From Ruegeria marina (GTDB taxonomy: Bacteria > Pseudomonadota > Alphaproteobacteria > Rhodobacterales > Rhodobacteraceae): a stretch of DNA of 64,000 nucleotides. Under the pieces are notes generated by a model that saw only the letters and a program-made list of their open reading frames with translations, ran no database searches and was not told the origin of the DNA. Shown here in pieces: positions 7,704-15,897 of the stretch. Each line of letters starts with the position of its first letter. The stretch's first letter is position 1. Position numbers and translations under genes: made by a program. The DNA lies in NCBI RefSeq assembly GCF_900101475.1, contig NZ_FMZV01000003.1, positions 186,001 through 250,000 on the forward strand. The letters are read 5' to 3'.

Positions 7704-9326
7704 GTGAACAAGATCTTCGAAGTCCCGCTTTACGCCTATGAGCGTAGCCCGGATCAGGACGCGCCCGCGCCGGTCCGGCACAAGGTGATCGTGGTGGGGG
7801 CCGGCCCCATCGGACTGGCCGCCGCCATCGACCTCGCCCAGCAGGGGGTCGAGGTACTGGTACTCGATGACAACGACAAGGTGAGTTTCGGCTCCCGCGC
7901 GGTCTGCTATGCCAAGCGCCCTCTGGAAATCCTTGACCGTCTCGGCTGCGGCCAGCCGATGGTCGACAAGGGCGTGGAATGGAACATCGGCAAGGTCTTC
8001 TTCGACGACCGTCAGGTCTATGACTTCAACCTGTTGCCCGAAGGCGGCCACCAGCGCCCGGCCTTCATCAACCTTCAGCAGTATTACTTCGAAGAATACC
8101 TGGTGAACCGGGTCCGCGAATTGCAGGCCGAAGGGGCCCCGATCGAGATCCGCGGCCGCAACAAGGTCGAGGCTATCGGTCGACACGACGACCATGCCAA
8201 GGTCGAGGTGGAAACGCCCGAAGGCTCCTACACGCTCGAAGCCGACTGGCTCATCGCCTGCGACGGGGCCGGCTCGCCGATCCGCCGGATGCTGGGGCTC
8301 GACTTCCTGGGCCGGGTGTTCGAGGACAATTTCCTGATTGCAGACGTGATCATGGAGGCCGAGTTCCCGACCGAACGCTGGTTCTGGTTTGATCCGCCCT
8401 TCAACCGGGGTCAGTCGGCGCTCCTTCACAAACAGCCCGACGGGGTCTGGCGGATCGACCTGCAACTGGGCTGGGACATCGACAAGGAGAGCGAGAAACG
8501 CCCCGAGAACGTGATCCCGCGGCTCAAGGAGATGCTGGGCGAGGATGTGAAGTTCGAACTAGAGTGGGTGTCGATCTACACGTTCCAGTGCCGCCGGATG
8601 GAAAAGTTCCGCCATGGCAGAGTAATCTTTGCCGGCGACGCCGCACATCAGGTCTCGCCCTTCGGCGCGCGTGGCGCCAATTCGGGCCTGCAGGATACCG
8701 ACAACCTGATCTGGAAGCTGAAGCTGGTGATGGAAGGCAAGGCGCCCGAAGCACTGCTCGACAGCTACGATTACGAACGCATCCAGGGCGCCGACGAAAA
8801 CATCCTGAACTCGACCCGGTCGACCGATTTCATCACGCCAAAATCGGAGATCTCGCGCATCCTGCGCGATGCAGTTCTGGATCTCAGCGAACAATATGCC
8901 TTTGCCCGCCCGCTGGTGAACTCGGGGCGCTTGTCGGTGCCCTGCACCTATGACGGCTCACCGCTGAACTCGGCCGATGCCCTGCTGGACGGCCCTGCCC
9001 GTACCCGGCCCGGCAGCCCCTGCCCCGACGCCCCGCTGGGGGATGAGTTCCTGCTTCCAAAGCTGGGGAACAAGTTCATCCTGCTGACGATCGACGCCGA
9101 TGCCCCCGACATGATCGAGGAAGAAGGGGTCGAGGTGACAAGGCTTGCGCTTTCGGTCAAGGACGACCCGACATGGGAGCTCAAGCGCCGCTATTTGGGC
9201 GAGCACGACAGCGCCGTCTATCTGATCCGGCCGGACCAGCATGTCGCTGCCCGCCGCCCCAGCTATGACGACAACCAGTTCCGGCACGCGATCCGCCGGG
9301 CCACCGGCAAGGAGTTACACCCATGA
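7704..9326 (+). CDS. FAD-dependent aromatic hydroxylase (PheA/TfdB/MhpA type)
   Basis: The 540-residue flavoprotein has the three class A hydroxylase fingerprints: KVIVVGAGPIGLAAAIDLAQQG near the N-terminus, DWLIACDGAGSPIRRML (about 183-200) and GRVIFAGDAAHQVSPFGARGANSGLQDTDNL (about 305-335). A C-terminal thioredoxin-like segment typical of phenol/MhpA-type enzymes follows. The best start is GTG at 7704, with GGAGGAG 5 nt upstream; a frame starting at 7653 has no such site. It probably hydroxylates a phenolic acid that feeds the homogentisate pathway. It shares ATGA with the next gene, so the two are translationally coupled. Confidence 0.88.
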   Translation: MNKIFEVPLYAYERSPDQDAPAPVRHKVIVVGAGPIGLAAAIDLAQQGVEVLVLDDNDKVSFGSRAVCYAKRPLEILDRLGCGQPMVDKGVEWNIGKVFFDDRQVYDFNLLPEGGHQRPAFINLQQYYFEEYLVNRVRELQAEGAPIEIRGRNKVEAIGRHDDHAKVEVETPEGSYTLEADWLIACDGAGSPIRRMLGLDFLGRVFEDNFLIADVIMEAEFPTERWFWFDPPFNRGQSALLHKQPDGVWRIDLQLGWDIDKESEKRPENVIPRLKEMLGEDVKFELEWVSIYTFQCRRMEKFRHGRVIFAGDAAHQVSPFGARGANSGLQDTDNLIWKLKLVMEGKAPEALLDSYDYERIQGADENILNSTRSTDFITPKSEISRILRDAVLDLSEQYAFARPLVNSGRLSVPCTYDGSPLNSADALLDGPARTRPGSPCPDAPLGDEFLLPKLGNKFILLTIDADAPDMIEEEGVEVTRLALSVKDDPTWELKRRYLGEHDSAVYLIRPDQHVAARRPSYDDNQFRHAIRRATGKELHP

Positions 9327-9517
9327 CCGATCTGATCCTGACCCCGAACATCAATGGCGCCGACGACTTCTATGCCGAGCTTCTGGCGGCGCATGAAGGG
9401 CTTGAAAAGCCCGAGAGCGACGCGCTGAACGCGCGCCTCATTCTGGTGCTGGCCAACCATATCGGCGACCGCGCCATCCTGACCCAGGCGATCAATGCCG
9501 CCACATTGAAGGAATAA
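9323..9517 (+). CDS. DUF2783 small protein coupled to the FAD hydroxylase
   Basis: The 64-residue acidic protein (MTDLILTPNINGADDFYAELLAAHEGL...) resembles the DUF2783 family. The fold is predicted all-helical, with no cysteines and no membrane segment. Its ATG overlaps the hydroxylase stop (ATGA), and it ends 5 bp before the VOC gene. The fixed position directly after the hydroxylase suggests that it is a partner or stabilising subunit of that enzyme. No biochemical role is known to me. Confidence 0.8.
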   Translation: MTDLILTPNINGADDFYAELLAAHEGLEKPESDALNARLILVLANHIGDRAILTQAINAATLKE

Positions 9518-9522
9518 CCGAC

Positions 9523-10068
9523 ATGAAAATCGAGAAAATCCACCACGTTGCCTATCGCTGCAAGGACGCCAAGGAAACCGTCGAGTGGTATGGCAAGATG
9601 CTGAACATGGACTTCATCCTGGCCATCGCCGAGGATCACGTCCCCTCCACGCACGAGCCCGATCCCTACATGCACCTGTTCCTGGATGCGGGCAATGGCA
9701 ACGTGCTGGCCTTCTTCGAACTGCCGACCAAGCCTGAAATGGGCCGCGATCCGAATACGCCGGTCTGGGTCCAGCACATCGCCTTCAAGGTAAAGGACCG
9801 CGAAGAATTGCTGAAGTTCAAGGACCATCTGGAAGCCAATGGCGTCGAGGTCCTGGGCGTCACCGACCATTCCATCTTCCACTCGATCTACTTCTTCGAC
9901 CCCAGCGGCCACCGCATCGAACTGGCCTGCCCGGACCCGGAGGAAGAGGCGCTCCTGAAACGGATGGACGCGGTCAAATGGGACATGCTGGAAGAATGGT
10001 CACGCACCAAGAAGGCGCCGCAGCACGCCGCATGGCTGCACGCCAAGGAACTGAACAAGGCACAGTGA
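9523..10068 (+). CDS. VOC superfamily (glyoxalase/dioxygenase-fold) protein
   Basis: The 181-residue protein has two beta-alpha-beta-beta-beta modules, starting KIHHVAYRCKDAKETVEWYGKML and VQHIAFKVKDREELLKF. The first-module His and the Glu in GHRIELACPD are in the places that bind metal in VOC enzymes. The C-terminal helix (KRMDAVKWDMLEEWSRTKK) is extra. It could be an isomerase, a lyase or a ring-opening dioxygenase. The tight linkage to the hydroxylase (5 bp after DUF2783) argues for the same aromatic pathway. The start has a weak upstream site (GGAATAACCGAC). Confidence 0.85.
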   Translation: MKIEKIHHVAYRCKDAKETVEWYGKMLNMDFILAIAEDHVPSTHEPDPYMHLFLDAGNGNVLAFFELPTKPEMGRDPNTPVWVQHIAFKVKDREELLKFKDHLEANGVEVLGVTDHSIFHSIYFFDPSGHRIELACPDPEEEALLKRMDAVKWDMLEEWSRTKKAPQHAAWLHAKELNKAQ

Positions 10069-10080
10069 CCCTAAACTGTC

Positions 10081-10105
10081 GCGCCCGGCGGTCCCCGCCG
10101 GGCGC
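10081..10105 (+). terminator. GC hairpin after the VOC gene
   Basis: An 11-bp perfect stem, GCGCCCGGCGG (10081-10091) with CCGCCGGGCGC (10095-10105), has a 3-nt loop and lies 12 bp past the VOC stop. There is no T run, so it could be a pause or mRNA-stabilising structure before maiA rather than a full terminator. Confidence 0.5.
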
Positions 10106-10182
10106 ATGTGGCGGAAAACCGGTTAACATCACATCCGTAAGGTCTTAGAACGGGTGCGAACGATCTGGCAGGGACCGACCGG

Positions 10183-10824
10183 ATGGCTGATACGATCCTC
10201 TACGACTACTGGCGCTCGTCCGCCAGCTACCGGCTGCGCATCGCGCTCAATCTCGCGGCGATCCCCTATCGCGCGGTCCCGGTCGATCTGGTCAAGGGCG
10301 AACACCGCGCGCCCGAGCATCTGGCGCGCAACCCGCAGGGGCTGGTGCCGGTGCTTGACATCGACGGGCTGCAACTGACCCAGTCGCTCGCGATCCTCGA
10401 TTATCTCGACCAGACCCGCAATCTTGGTCTTGTGCCCGCCGACCCCGCAGAGCGCGCCAGGGTGCAGGCGCTGGCGCAGGCTATCGCGATCGACATTCAC
10501 CCGGTCTGCAACCTCAAGGTTGCGCGCCACGCCACCGAACTCAGCGGCGGCGCCGAGGGCATGCCCGGCGACTGGATGCGCCATTTCATCCGTCCCGGCC
10601 TGCAAGCCTTCGAAGTCATGCTGGGCGGGTTCGAACAATCGCCCTATTGCTGCGGCGACACTCCGGGGCTGGCTGACATCTGCCTGATGCCGCAGATCTA
10701 CAACGCCCGCCGGTGGGAGGTAGACATCAGCGACATGCCGCGCCTCCTGTCGGTCGAAACCGCCTGCAACGCAAATCCGGCTTTTGCCGCGGCACATCCC
10801 GACCGGCACGCGCCCGCAGGCTGA
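10183..10824 (+). CDS. maiA: Maleylacetoacetate isomerase (zeta-class GST)
   Basis: It isomerises maleylacetoacetate to fumarylacetoacetate using glutathione, linking HmgA to FahA. The 213-residue protein carries the zeta signature SSASYRLRIALNLAAIPY at residues 11-28 (SSC is usual; here SSA keeps the two serines but lacks the cysteine). GLVPVLDIDG and the QSLAILDYLDQT glutathione site follow. It is 114 bp downstream of the VOC gene, past a GC hairpin, and may have partly independent expression. It completes the homogentisate-to-fumarate route within one locus. Confidence 0.93.
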   Translation: MADTILYDYWRSSASYRLRIALNLAAIPYRAVPVDLVKGEHRAPEHLARNPQGLVPVLDIDGLQLTQSLAILDYLDQTRNLGLVPADPAERARVQALAQAIAIDIHPVCNLKVARHATELSGGAEGMPGDWMRHFIRPGLQAFEVMLGGFEQSPYCCGDTPGLADICLMPQIYNARRWEVDISDMPRLLSVETACNANPAFAAAHPDRHAPAG

Positions 10825-10836
10825 CGCGGGGCGGCC

Positions 10837-11391
10837 TCAGGCCGCCTTCCACTTGATCGAACAGCCCATTGACGGAGTCTGGTCGGCCGGGCCGCGCCCC
10901 GTCTCGGCCACCTGCTTCATCGCCTCGAACAGATCGCGGCGCAGGTCGGCCGGCCCGGCCGTATTGCGCGACGCATCGAGTCGCCCGCGATACTGCAATT
11001 CCAGCGCGGCGTTGAAGCCGAAGAAATCCGGTGTGCAGGCCGCCCCATAGGCGCGGGCGACCGACTGGTCCTCGTCATGCAGATAGGGAAACGGAAACGC
11101 CCTGTCCGCCACCATTATCTTCATGTTCTCGAAACTGTCGGACGGGTAGGCAACCGCATCATTCGAACAGATGGCGACAACCCCAACGCCCAACTCCTGT
11201 AGATCGCGCGCATCGCGCAGGATCCGGTCCAGAACAGCCAGGACGTAAGGGCAGTGGTTACAGATGAACATCACAAGCGTTCCCGCCTCGCCCGCCAGAC
11301 CGGACAGGCTGTGGCTGCGCCCGTCGGTGCCCGGCAAGGTGAAATCCGGCGCTTTCCAGCCAAAGTCGCAAACAGGTGGTGTCGCAGCCAT
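10837..11391 (-). CDS. Thioredoxin-family (AhpC/TSA-like) redox protein
   Basis: The 184-residue protein has the redoxin fold: APDFTLPGTDGRSHSLSGLAG, then GTLVMFICNHCPYVLAVLDRI with a CxxC-like N-H-C-P motif in which the first Cys lies two residues earlier. FFGFNAALELQYRGRLDASR follows. It has no signal peptide, so it is cytoplasmic. I chose the ATG at 11391 because GGGAGGG lies just upstream; an open frame continues to 11526 without support. It converges with maiA with 12 bp between stops. The likely role is peroxide or disulfide reduction; the substrate is unknown. Confidence 0.85.
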   Translation of the reverse strand: MAATPPVCDFGWKAPDFTLPGTDGRSHSLSGLAGEAGTLVMFICNHCPYVLAVLDRILRDARDLQELGVGVVAICSNDAVAYPSDSFENMKIMVADRAFPFPYLHDEDQSVARAYGAACTPDFFGFNAALELQYRGRLDASRNTAGPADLRRDLFEAMKQVAETGRGPADQTPSMGCSIKWKAA

Positions 11392-11524
11392 CTGGTCCCT
11401 CCCTTGATCGTCACCGCCAGTAAACCCGCGCCGCCCCCGACCCGTCAACGGTCGCGGTTGATGCTGGACAAGAGACGCTCCGATCCGCTTACTGGCGGGA
11501 AACAAAGTACAAGGAGCACAAGAC

Positions 11525-12484
11525 ATGGCCAGACACGGCTATGAAGGCGGGCGGCTGAACCTGCCTTTCGTCGGCATCTGCACCTTCGGCAAATATTCCT
11601 ATGTCGAGGACTGGGACAATATCGACGCCGATGCGGCAATCCTTGGCGCTCCCTTCGATTTCGGCGCGCAATGGCGCTCGGGCGCCCGGATGGGGCCGCG
11701 CGCCATCCGCGAGGCCTCGACACTGTTCTCCTTCGGACATGCCGGCGCCTATGACTTCGAGGACGACATCACCTATCTCGATCCGGCCAAGGTGCGCATC
11801 GTCGATATCGGCGATGCCGACATCGTGCATACCGACACGATGAAAAGCCATGCCAATATCGAGTTCGGAGTCCGCAAGATCCTGCAATCGGGCGCTTTGC
11901 CGGTGGTGCTGGGGGGCGATCACTCGATCAATATCCCCTGCATCAACGCCTTCGATGACCAGGGCCCGATCCATGTCGTGCAGATCGACGCGCATCTCGA
12001 TTTTGTCGACGAACGGCACGGGGTACGCTACGGCCATGGAAACCCTATGCGCCGCGCCGCCGAGAAACCCTATGTCACCGGGCTTAGCCAGATCGGCATC
12101 CGCAATGTCTCGTCCACCGCCAAGGACGGCTATGACGACGCCCGTGCGATGGGCTCCGACATCCAGTCGGTGCGCCATGTCCGCCGCATGGGAACCGAGG
12201 CGATGCTGGCCCGTATCCCCGCAGGCGTGCGGTATTACCTGACCATCGACATCGACGCCTTCGACCCGTCGATCGCACCCGGCACCGGCACCCCCAGCCA
12301 TGGCGGGTTCCTCTATTACGAGGTGCTGGAACTGATCGACGGTCTGGCGAAACGCGGCGATATCGTCGGCATCGACCTGGTCGAAGTCGCCCCGGATTAC
12401 GACCAGACCGGCTGCACCTCGATCCTGGCCGCGCAATTGCTGATGAACACGCTCGGGCGGGTACTGCATCACCGCAAGCGTTGA
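11525..12484 (+). CDS. Agmatinase/guanidino-acid ureohydrolase
   Basis: The 319-residue member of the arginase superfamily has all manganese motifs: GGDHSINIP (about 137), QIDAHLDFVDE (about 156-160) and TIDIDAFDPSIAPGTGTPSHGG (about 240). The family includes agmatinase (SpeB), guanidinobutyrase and related enzymes; sequence alone does not fix the substrate. The start is preceded by AAGGAGCACAAGAC. It stands divergent from the redoxin gene and is followed by a DOPA-dioxygenase-like gene, not by polyamine genes. A guanidino-compound catabolic role is therefore at least as likely as polyamine synthesis. Confidence 0.87.
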   Translation: MARHGYEGGRLNLPFVGICTFGKYSYVEDWDNIDADAAILGAPFDFGAQWRSGARMGPRAIREASTLFSFGHAGAYDFEDDITYLDPAKVRIVDIGDADIVHTDTMKSHANIEFGVRKILQSGALPVVLGGDHSINIPCINAFDDQGPIHVVQIDAHLDFVDERHGVRYGHGNPMRRAAEKPYVTGLSQIGIRNVSSTAKDGYDDARAMGSDIQSVRHVRRMGTEAMLARIPAGVRYYLTIDIDAFDPSIAPGTGTPSHGGFLYYEVLELIDGLAKRGDIVGIDLVEVAPDYDQTGCTSILAAQLLMNTLGRVLHHRKR

Positions 12485-12571
12485 GCATCTGCACAAGCCC
12501 GGTTCGCCGATGCGTAATTGCTTCTGTGCCCCCTGCCGGGCAGACTGCCTGCAAAGGAACAGGAGACGCCG

Positions 12572-12904
12572 ATGACCCAGACGATTACGGGCTATCATGC
12601 CCATGTCTATTTCGACGCCGAAACCGAAAAGACGGCCCGGCAAGTCTGTGAAGAAGCCGCCCGGCGTTTCCCTGTCGAGATGGGCCGGGTACATCGCCGC
12701 AATGTCGGCCCTCATCCGCGATGGAGCTGCCAACTGGCCTTTCACCCCGAAGCATTCGACAAGGTACTTCCCTGGCTGATGCTGCACCGGCAGGGGCTGA
12801 CCGTCTTTGTCCACCCCAATACTGGCGAGGAATTGCTCGATCACCGCGACCGGGCGATCTGGATGGGAGAGATGCTGGAACTGGACCTGTCGGTTTTCGA
12901 CTGA
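12572..12904 (+). CDS. DOPA 4,5-dioxygenase family protein
   Basis: The 110-residue protein begins MTQTITGYHAHVYFDAETEKTARQ and carries the His-rich features of the DOPA dioxygenase family: HAHVYFD, VGPHPRWSCQLAF and GLTVFVHPNTGEELLDHRDRAIWMG. Fungal and plant relatives open the DOPA ring, but most bacterial members are uncharacterised. The start ATG has AGGAG 6 nt upstream; the frame open from 12518 is not used. It is 87 bp downstream of the ureohydrolase. Confidence 0.88.
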   Translation: MTQTITGYHAHVYFDAETEKTARQVCEEAARRFPVEMGRVHRRNVGPHPRWSCQLAFHPEAFDKVLPWLMLHRQGLTVFVHPNTGEELLDHRDRAIWMGEMLELDLSVFD

Positions 12905-12929
12905 ACCCGCGACTGCGGTCGCACAGCGT

Positions 12930-13577
12930 TCAGAAAGGTGCGGCGGCGCGGAAGCTCAGAGATTTGCCGCTATCGGGATGCTTGAGGCGCAGTTCTTCGG
13001 AATGCAGCATCAGGCGGGGAAAGTCTTGCGCAGCCCCCGTCGCATAGAACGGATCGCCCAGGATCGGGTGCCCCAGTGCCTGGCAATGCACCCGCAACTG
13101 ATGCGAGCGGCCGGTGTGCGGCGTCAGGCGCACGCGCGTTGTGTCGCCCTCGTAGCGCAGCACGCGCCAGTCGGTAACGGCCGGGCGCCCGGTGTCATGA
13201 CAGACCATCTGGCGCGGACGATTGGGCCAATCCACGATCAGTGGCAGATCGACGGTGCCCGTCCTGGGTTCAAGCTTTCCCCAAAGCCTCGCAACATAGG
13301 CCTTCTTGGTCTTGCGGTCTTCGAACTGGCGGCTCAGGTTGCGCTGTGCATGCGAGGTCTGGGCAAAGACCATGACGCCCGATGTATCACGGTCAAGCCG
13401 GTGCACCAGCAGCGCACCGGGAAACGCCGCCTGCACGCGGCTGAGCAGGCAATCGGCCAGGTGTTCCCCCCGGCCCGGCACCGACAGCAGGCCGGCCGGC
13501 TTGTTCACCACGATCAGTTCGGCATCCTCATGCAGGATCTCGAGAGGGTCCTGGGGAGGGTCATAGGTATCGGACAT
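12930..13577 (-). CDS. rluA: RluA-family pseudouridine synthase
   Basis: The 215-residue protein has the family core LIVVNKPAGLLSVPG, the catalytic HRLDRDTSGVMVFA (Asp about 74) and the RVRLTPHTGRSHQLRVHCQALGHPILGDPFY block. The short length and the absence of an S4 domain match RluA, which modifies 23S rRNA U746 and tRNA position 32. I chose the ATG at 13577 (MSDTYDPPQDPLEILHED); an upstream open frame to 13646 is arginine-rich and unlike the family. It converges with the DOPA-dioxygenase-like gene. Confidence 0.92.
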   Translation of the reverse strand: MSDTYDPPQDPLEILHEDAELIVVNKPAGLLSVPGRGEHLADCLLSRVQAAFPGALLVHRLDRDTSGVMVFAQTSHAQRNLSRQFEDRKTKKAYVARLWGKLEPRTGTVDLPLIVDWPNRPRQMVCHDTGRPAVTDWRVLRYEGDTTRVRLTPHTGRSHQLRVHCQALGHPILGDPFYATGAAQDFPRLMLHSEELRLKHPDSGKSLSFRAAAPF

Positions 13578-13679
13578 GCCCGCAGCCCTAGCGCAGGTGA
13601 CCGCTTCCCGCAACGTCGTCCTTGCAGCGCGGCGCGGGCTCGGCAAGGCTGACGGTCAGAAACCGAGAGGAGAGCCCAG

Positions 13680-14090
13680 ATGCACCCCACCATCACCCGG
13701 ATGCAGGAGGTCGTGGCCAACGGCGACGAAAGCCTGATCCATGCGCTGCTGGCCGAAGACGTGCGCTTCCTGCCGCCGACTTATTACAAGACATGGACCG
13801 GACGCGATCCCGTGGCCGCCGTTCTGGGCCATGTGGGGCTGGTGTTTTCCGAGTTTCGCTATCGCCGGATCATGGGCGAGGGCAACGACTGGGCGCTGGA
13901 GTTCCAGTGCAAGGTCGGCGATCTGGATGCGGTGGGTGTGGACCTGATCACCCTGAACGACGCCGGGCTGATCCAGGAATTCGAAGTGGTCATGCGCCCG
14001 TACAAGACCGTGGGCGCGCTGCGCGACGCGATGAATACGCGCGTGAAGACCGATGCGCGGTTCCTCAGGTTTCGCGAGGCGCTGAGCTGA
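13680..14090 (+). CDS. NTF2-like (SnoaL) domain protein
   Basis: The 136-residue protein has the NTF2-like cone fold pattern: an N-terminal helix (HPTITRMQEVVANGDESLIHALLAEDVRFLPP), then YYKTWTGRDPVAAVLGHVG and beta strands ending IQEFEVVMRPYKTVGALRDAM. These folds serve as ligand-binding proteins, isomerases or dehydratases; nothing here fixes the function. GAGAGGAG lies upstream of the ATG. The SGNH hydrolase frame begins at or just over its stop codon. Confidence 0.8.
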   Translation: MHPTITRMQEVVANGDESLIHALLAEDVRFLPPTYYKTWTGRDPVAAVLGHVGLVFSEFRYRRIMGEGNDWALEFQCKVGDLDAVGVDLITLNDAGLIQEFEVVMRPYKTVGALRDAMNTRVKTDARFLRFREALS

Positions 14091-14800
14091 TCGGTATCGA
14101 CCAGGTTCTGCGTATTCCCCTGCTGCCAGTGCTTGCCGCGCAGGGGCTGGCCGTGCGCCGCAAGGCGCAGTTGCTGGCCGAACCGGCGGGGCCGCGTGCG
14201 GGGCGAGCGGGATCCGGCCCGGCGTTACGCTTGCTGATTGCCGGTGACAGCGCCGCCGCTGGGGTCGGCGTGGACAGTCAGGATTTGGCGCTCTGCGGTC
14301 AGTTGGTGTCGCGGCTGGCGCAAACCTTCACCGTCGACTGGCGGGTCGAGGCGACCACGGGCCACACCACAAGCGATACGCTTGCACGGCTCCGGGCCCT
14401 GCCCGACCGGTTCGACGTTGTAGTGACCTCGCTGGGTGTGAACGACACCACCCGCGCGATCCCGGCCCGGCGGTTCGCCGCGCGGCAGGCGGCGCTGATG
14501 GACCTGCTGACCGGCCCTCTGGCGGCACGGCTGGTGGTTGTCACCTCGGTGCCGGACATGGCACTTTTCCCCGCCTTGCCGCACCCATTGTCCTGGGTAT
14601 TGGGGCAGCAATCCCAAAGACTTGACCGATCTCTCGCCAACATGCTGAAGCGCTATCCGCAAGCGGTCCACCACCGCCCGCACATCCCGCCCGACCCGGC
14701 GATGGCGGCGCGGGACGGGTACCATCCCAGCGCCTTGGCCTATGCGCATTGGGCCGAGGGGCTGGCGCGGGTGATTCAGGCTCAGGCGCGGCGCATCTGA
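14087..14800 (+). CDS. SGNH/GDSL-type hydrolase with an uncertain start
   Basis: The esterase core is clear: LLIAGDSAAAGVGV (Ser nucleophile), VVVTSLGVNDTT (Asn of block III) and DGYHPSALAYAHWAEGL (Asp-His). The family normally begins about 15 residues before LLAAQGLAVRRK. In that stretch this frame has no ATG, GTG or TTG. A CTG at 14087 overlaps the NTF2 stop (CTGA) with CGAGG 7 nt upstream and would give about 237 residues. The first ordinary choice is GTG at 14129, which would trim the conserved N-terminus. The 3' end overlaps rarD by 19 bp. Substrate unknown. Confidence 0.75.
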   Translation: MIGIDQVLRIPLLPVLAAQGLAVRRKAQLLAEPAGPRAGRAGSGPALRLLIAGDSAAAGVGVDSQDLALCGQLVSRLAQTFTVDWRVEATTGHTTSDTLARLRALPDRFDVVVTSLGVNDTTRAIPARRFAARQAALMDLLTGPLAARLVVVTSVPDMALFPALPHPLSWVLGQQSQRLDRSLANMLKRYPQAVHHRPHIPPDPAMAARDGYHPSALAYAHWAEGLARVIQAQARRI

Positions 14801-15672
14801 CGCAGCATCGGCACCGAATAGATCACCAGCGCGGCCCAGATCATCGGGAAGGCGAACATGCGGCCGCGATCGATCTCTTCTCCAAAGAAAGTGATGGCTG
14901 TGACGAAGATCATCGTCGGCACGATGTATTGCAGGATGCCCATGGTCGACAGGCGCACCAGCTTAGCCGCATTGGCATAGACCAGCAGCGGCACCGCCGT
15001 CACCACGCCCGCCCCGGCCAGCAACACGGTATCTGGCGTCGTGGCGCCGAACGACCCCAAACCCTGGCCTGACGCCCACAGGAGATATGCCAGCGCAAAA
15101 GGTGTCAGGATCAGCACTTCGAGCAGGAAACCCTGGTTCGGGCCGATGGGCAGTGACCGCTTGAACAGCGCATAGAGCCCCCAGCTGACGGTCAGACCCA
15201 GTGCCGCCCAGGGCAGTTTCCCGGCCTCGAAAATCAACACGCCGACGCCCCCGGCAGCCAGGACAATCGCAACAATTTTTGTGAGATTGAGCCTCTCCCC
15301 CAGGACGAGGGCGGCAAGCGCGATGCTGAACAGCGGGTTGATATAGTAGCCCAACGCAGCATCTAGCGCATGGCCGCTGGTGATGGCCCAGACGTAGATC
15401 GCCCAATTGACCGAGATCAGCGCCGCCGTCACACAGGCCATGCCCAGCATGCGCGGGTTGCGCAGCGCGGCGCGCAAGTCTCGTGTCCGGCCCAGCGCGA
15501 TCAGCAGGATACCCGCTACCGGCACCGACCAGACAATGCGATGGGCCACGACCTCGACCGGGGAGATGTGGGATAACATCTTCATATACAAGGGTAAAAA
15601 GCCCCAGAGAAGATAAGCCGTGATGGCCAGCGCCAAGCCGCGCGGGGTGTCCACGTTCTGGGTCTGGGTCAT
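14782..15672 (-). CDS. rarD: RarD-type EamA/DMT permease
   Basis: The 296-residue integral membrane protein has about ten hydrophobic segments and the RarD hallmarks: GLALAITAYLLWGFLPLYMKML at the N-terminus, AHRIVWSVPVAGIL, SVNWAIYVWAITSGHALDAALGYYINPLFSI and GILQYIVPTMIFV. EamA proteins export or import small metabolites; the RarD substrate is not settled. The start has AAGGAGATCTCGG upstream, and that ribosome site falls within a potential hairpin. It overlaps the end of the convergent SGNH gene by 19 bp. Confidence 0.92.
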   Translation of the reverse strand: MTQTQNVDTPRGLALAITAYLLWGFLPLYMKMLSHISPVEVVAHRIVWSVPVAGILLIALGRTRDLRAALRNPRMLGMACVTAALISVNWAIYVWAITSGHALDAALGYYINPLFSIALAALVLGERLNLTKIVAIVLAAGGVGVLIFEAGKLPWAALGLTVSWGLYALFKRSLPIGPNQGFLLEVLILTPFALAYLLWASGQGLGSFGATTPDTVLLAGAGVVTAVPLLVYANAAKLVRLSTMGILQYIVPTMIFVTAITFFGEEIDRGRMFAFPMIWAALVIYSVPMLRQMRRA

Positions 15673-15681
15673 CCGAGATCT

Positions 15682-15714
15682 CCTTCACTTGTGCAGGTGT
15701 ATTGCAGGTGAAGG
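15682..15714 (-). promoter_or_regulatory. Direct repeat and hairpin over the rarD ribosome binding site
   Basis: Two TGCAGGTG copies (15692-15699 and 15703-15710, plus-strand reading) are 11 bp apart, one helical turn. CCTTCAC (15682-15688) and GTGAAGG (15708-15714) are perfect complements. In rarD mRNA one arm covers part of the GGAG site. This may be a tandem protein-binding site or a translational hairpin. Confidence 0.4.
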
Positions 15715-15871
15715 CGGGAAAAGGAAAGCGACAAAACTGTGTGGCGGTCATCAATACCCGTGATGAGTCGCCGATCCCAGCAGTGGGCGGCGGTCGCCCT
15801 AAAGGCGGATTTGTACTGTGAATTGACCGTTTCGTACGTCGCTCGGACTCCGGATGTGCCGTTTTGTGCAG

Positions 15872-15897
15872 GAGGCGGGCCAGCGCCGGCCCGCCTC
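15872..15897. terminator. GC hairpin in the FAD-GcvT/rarD gap
   Basis: A perfect 10-bp stem (15872-15881 with 15888-15897) has a 6-nt loop. It is not followed by a T run on the minus strand. On the plus strand it is followed by TTCATCTTTTC, which belongs to the adjacent repeat. The terminator role is inferred. Confidence 0.4.
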
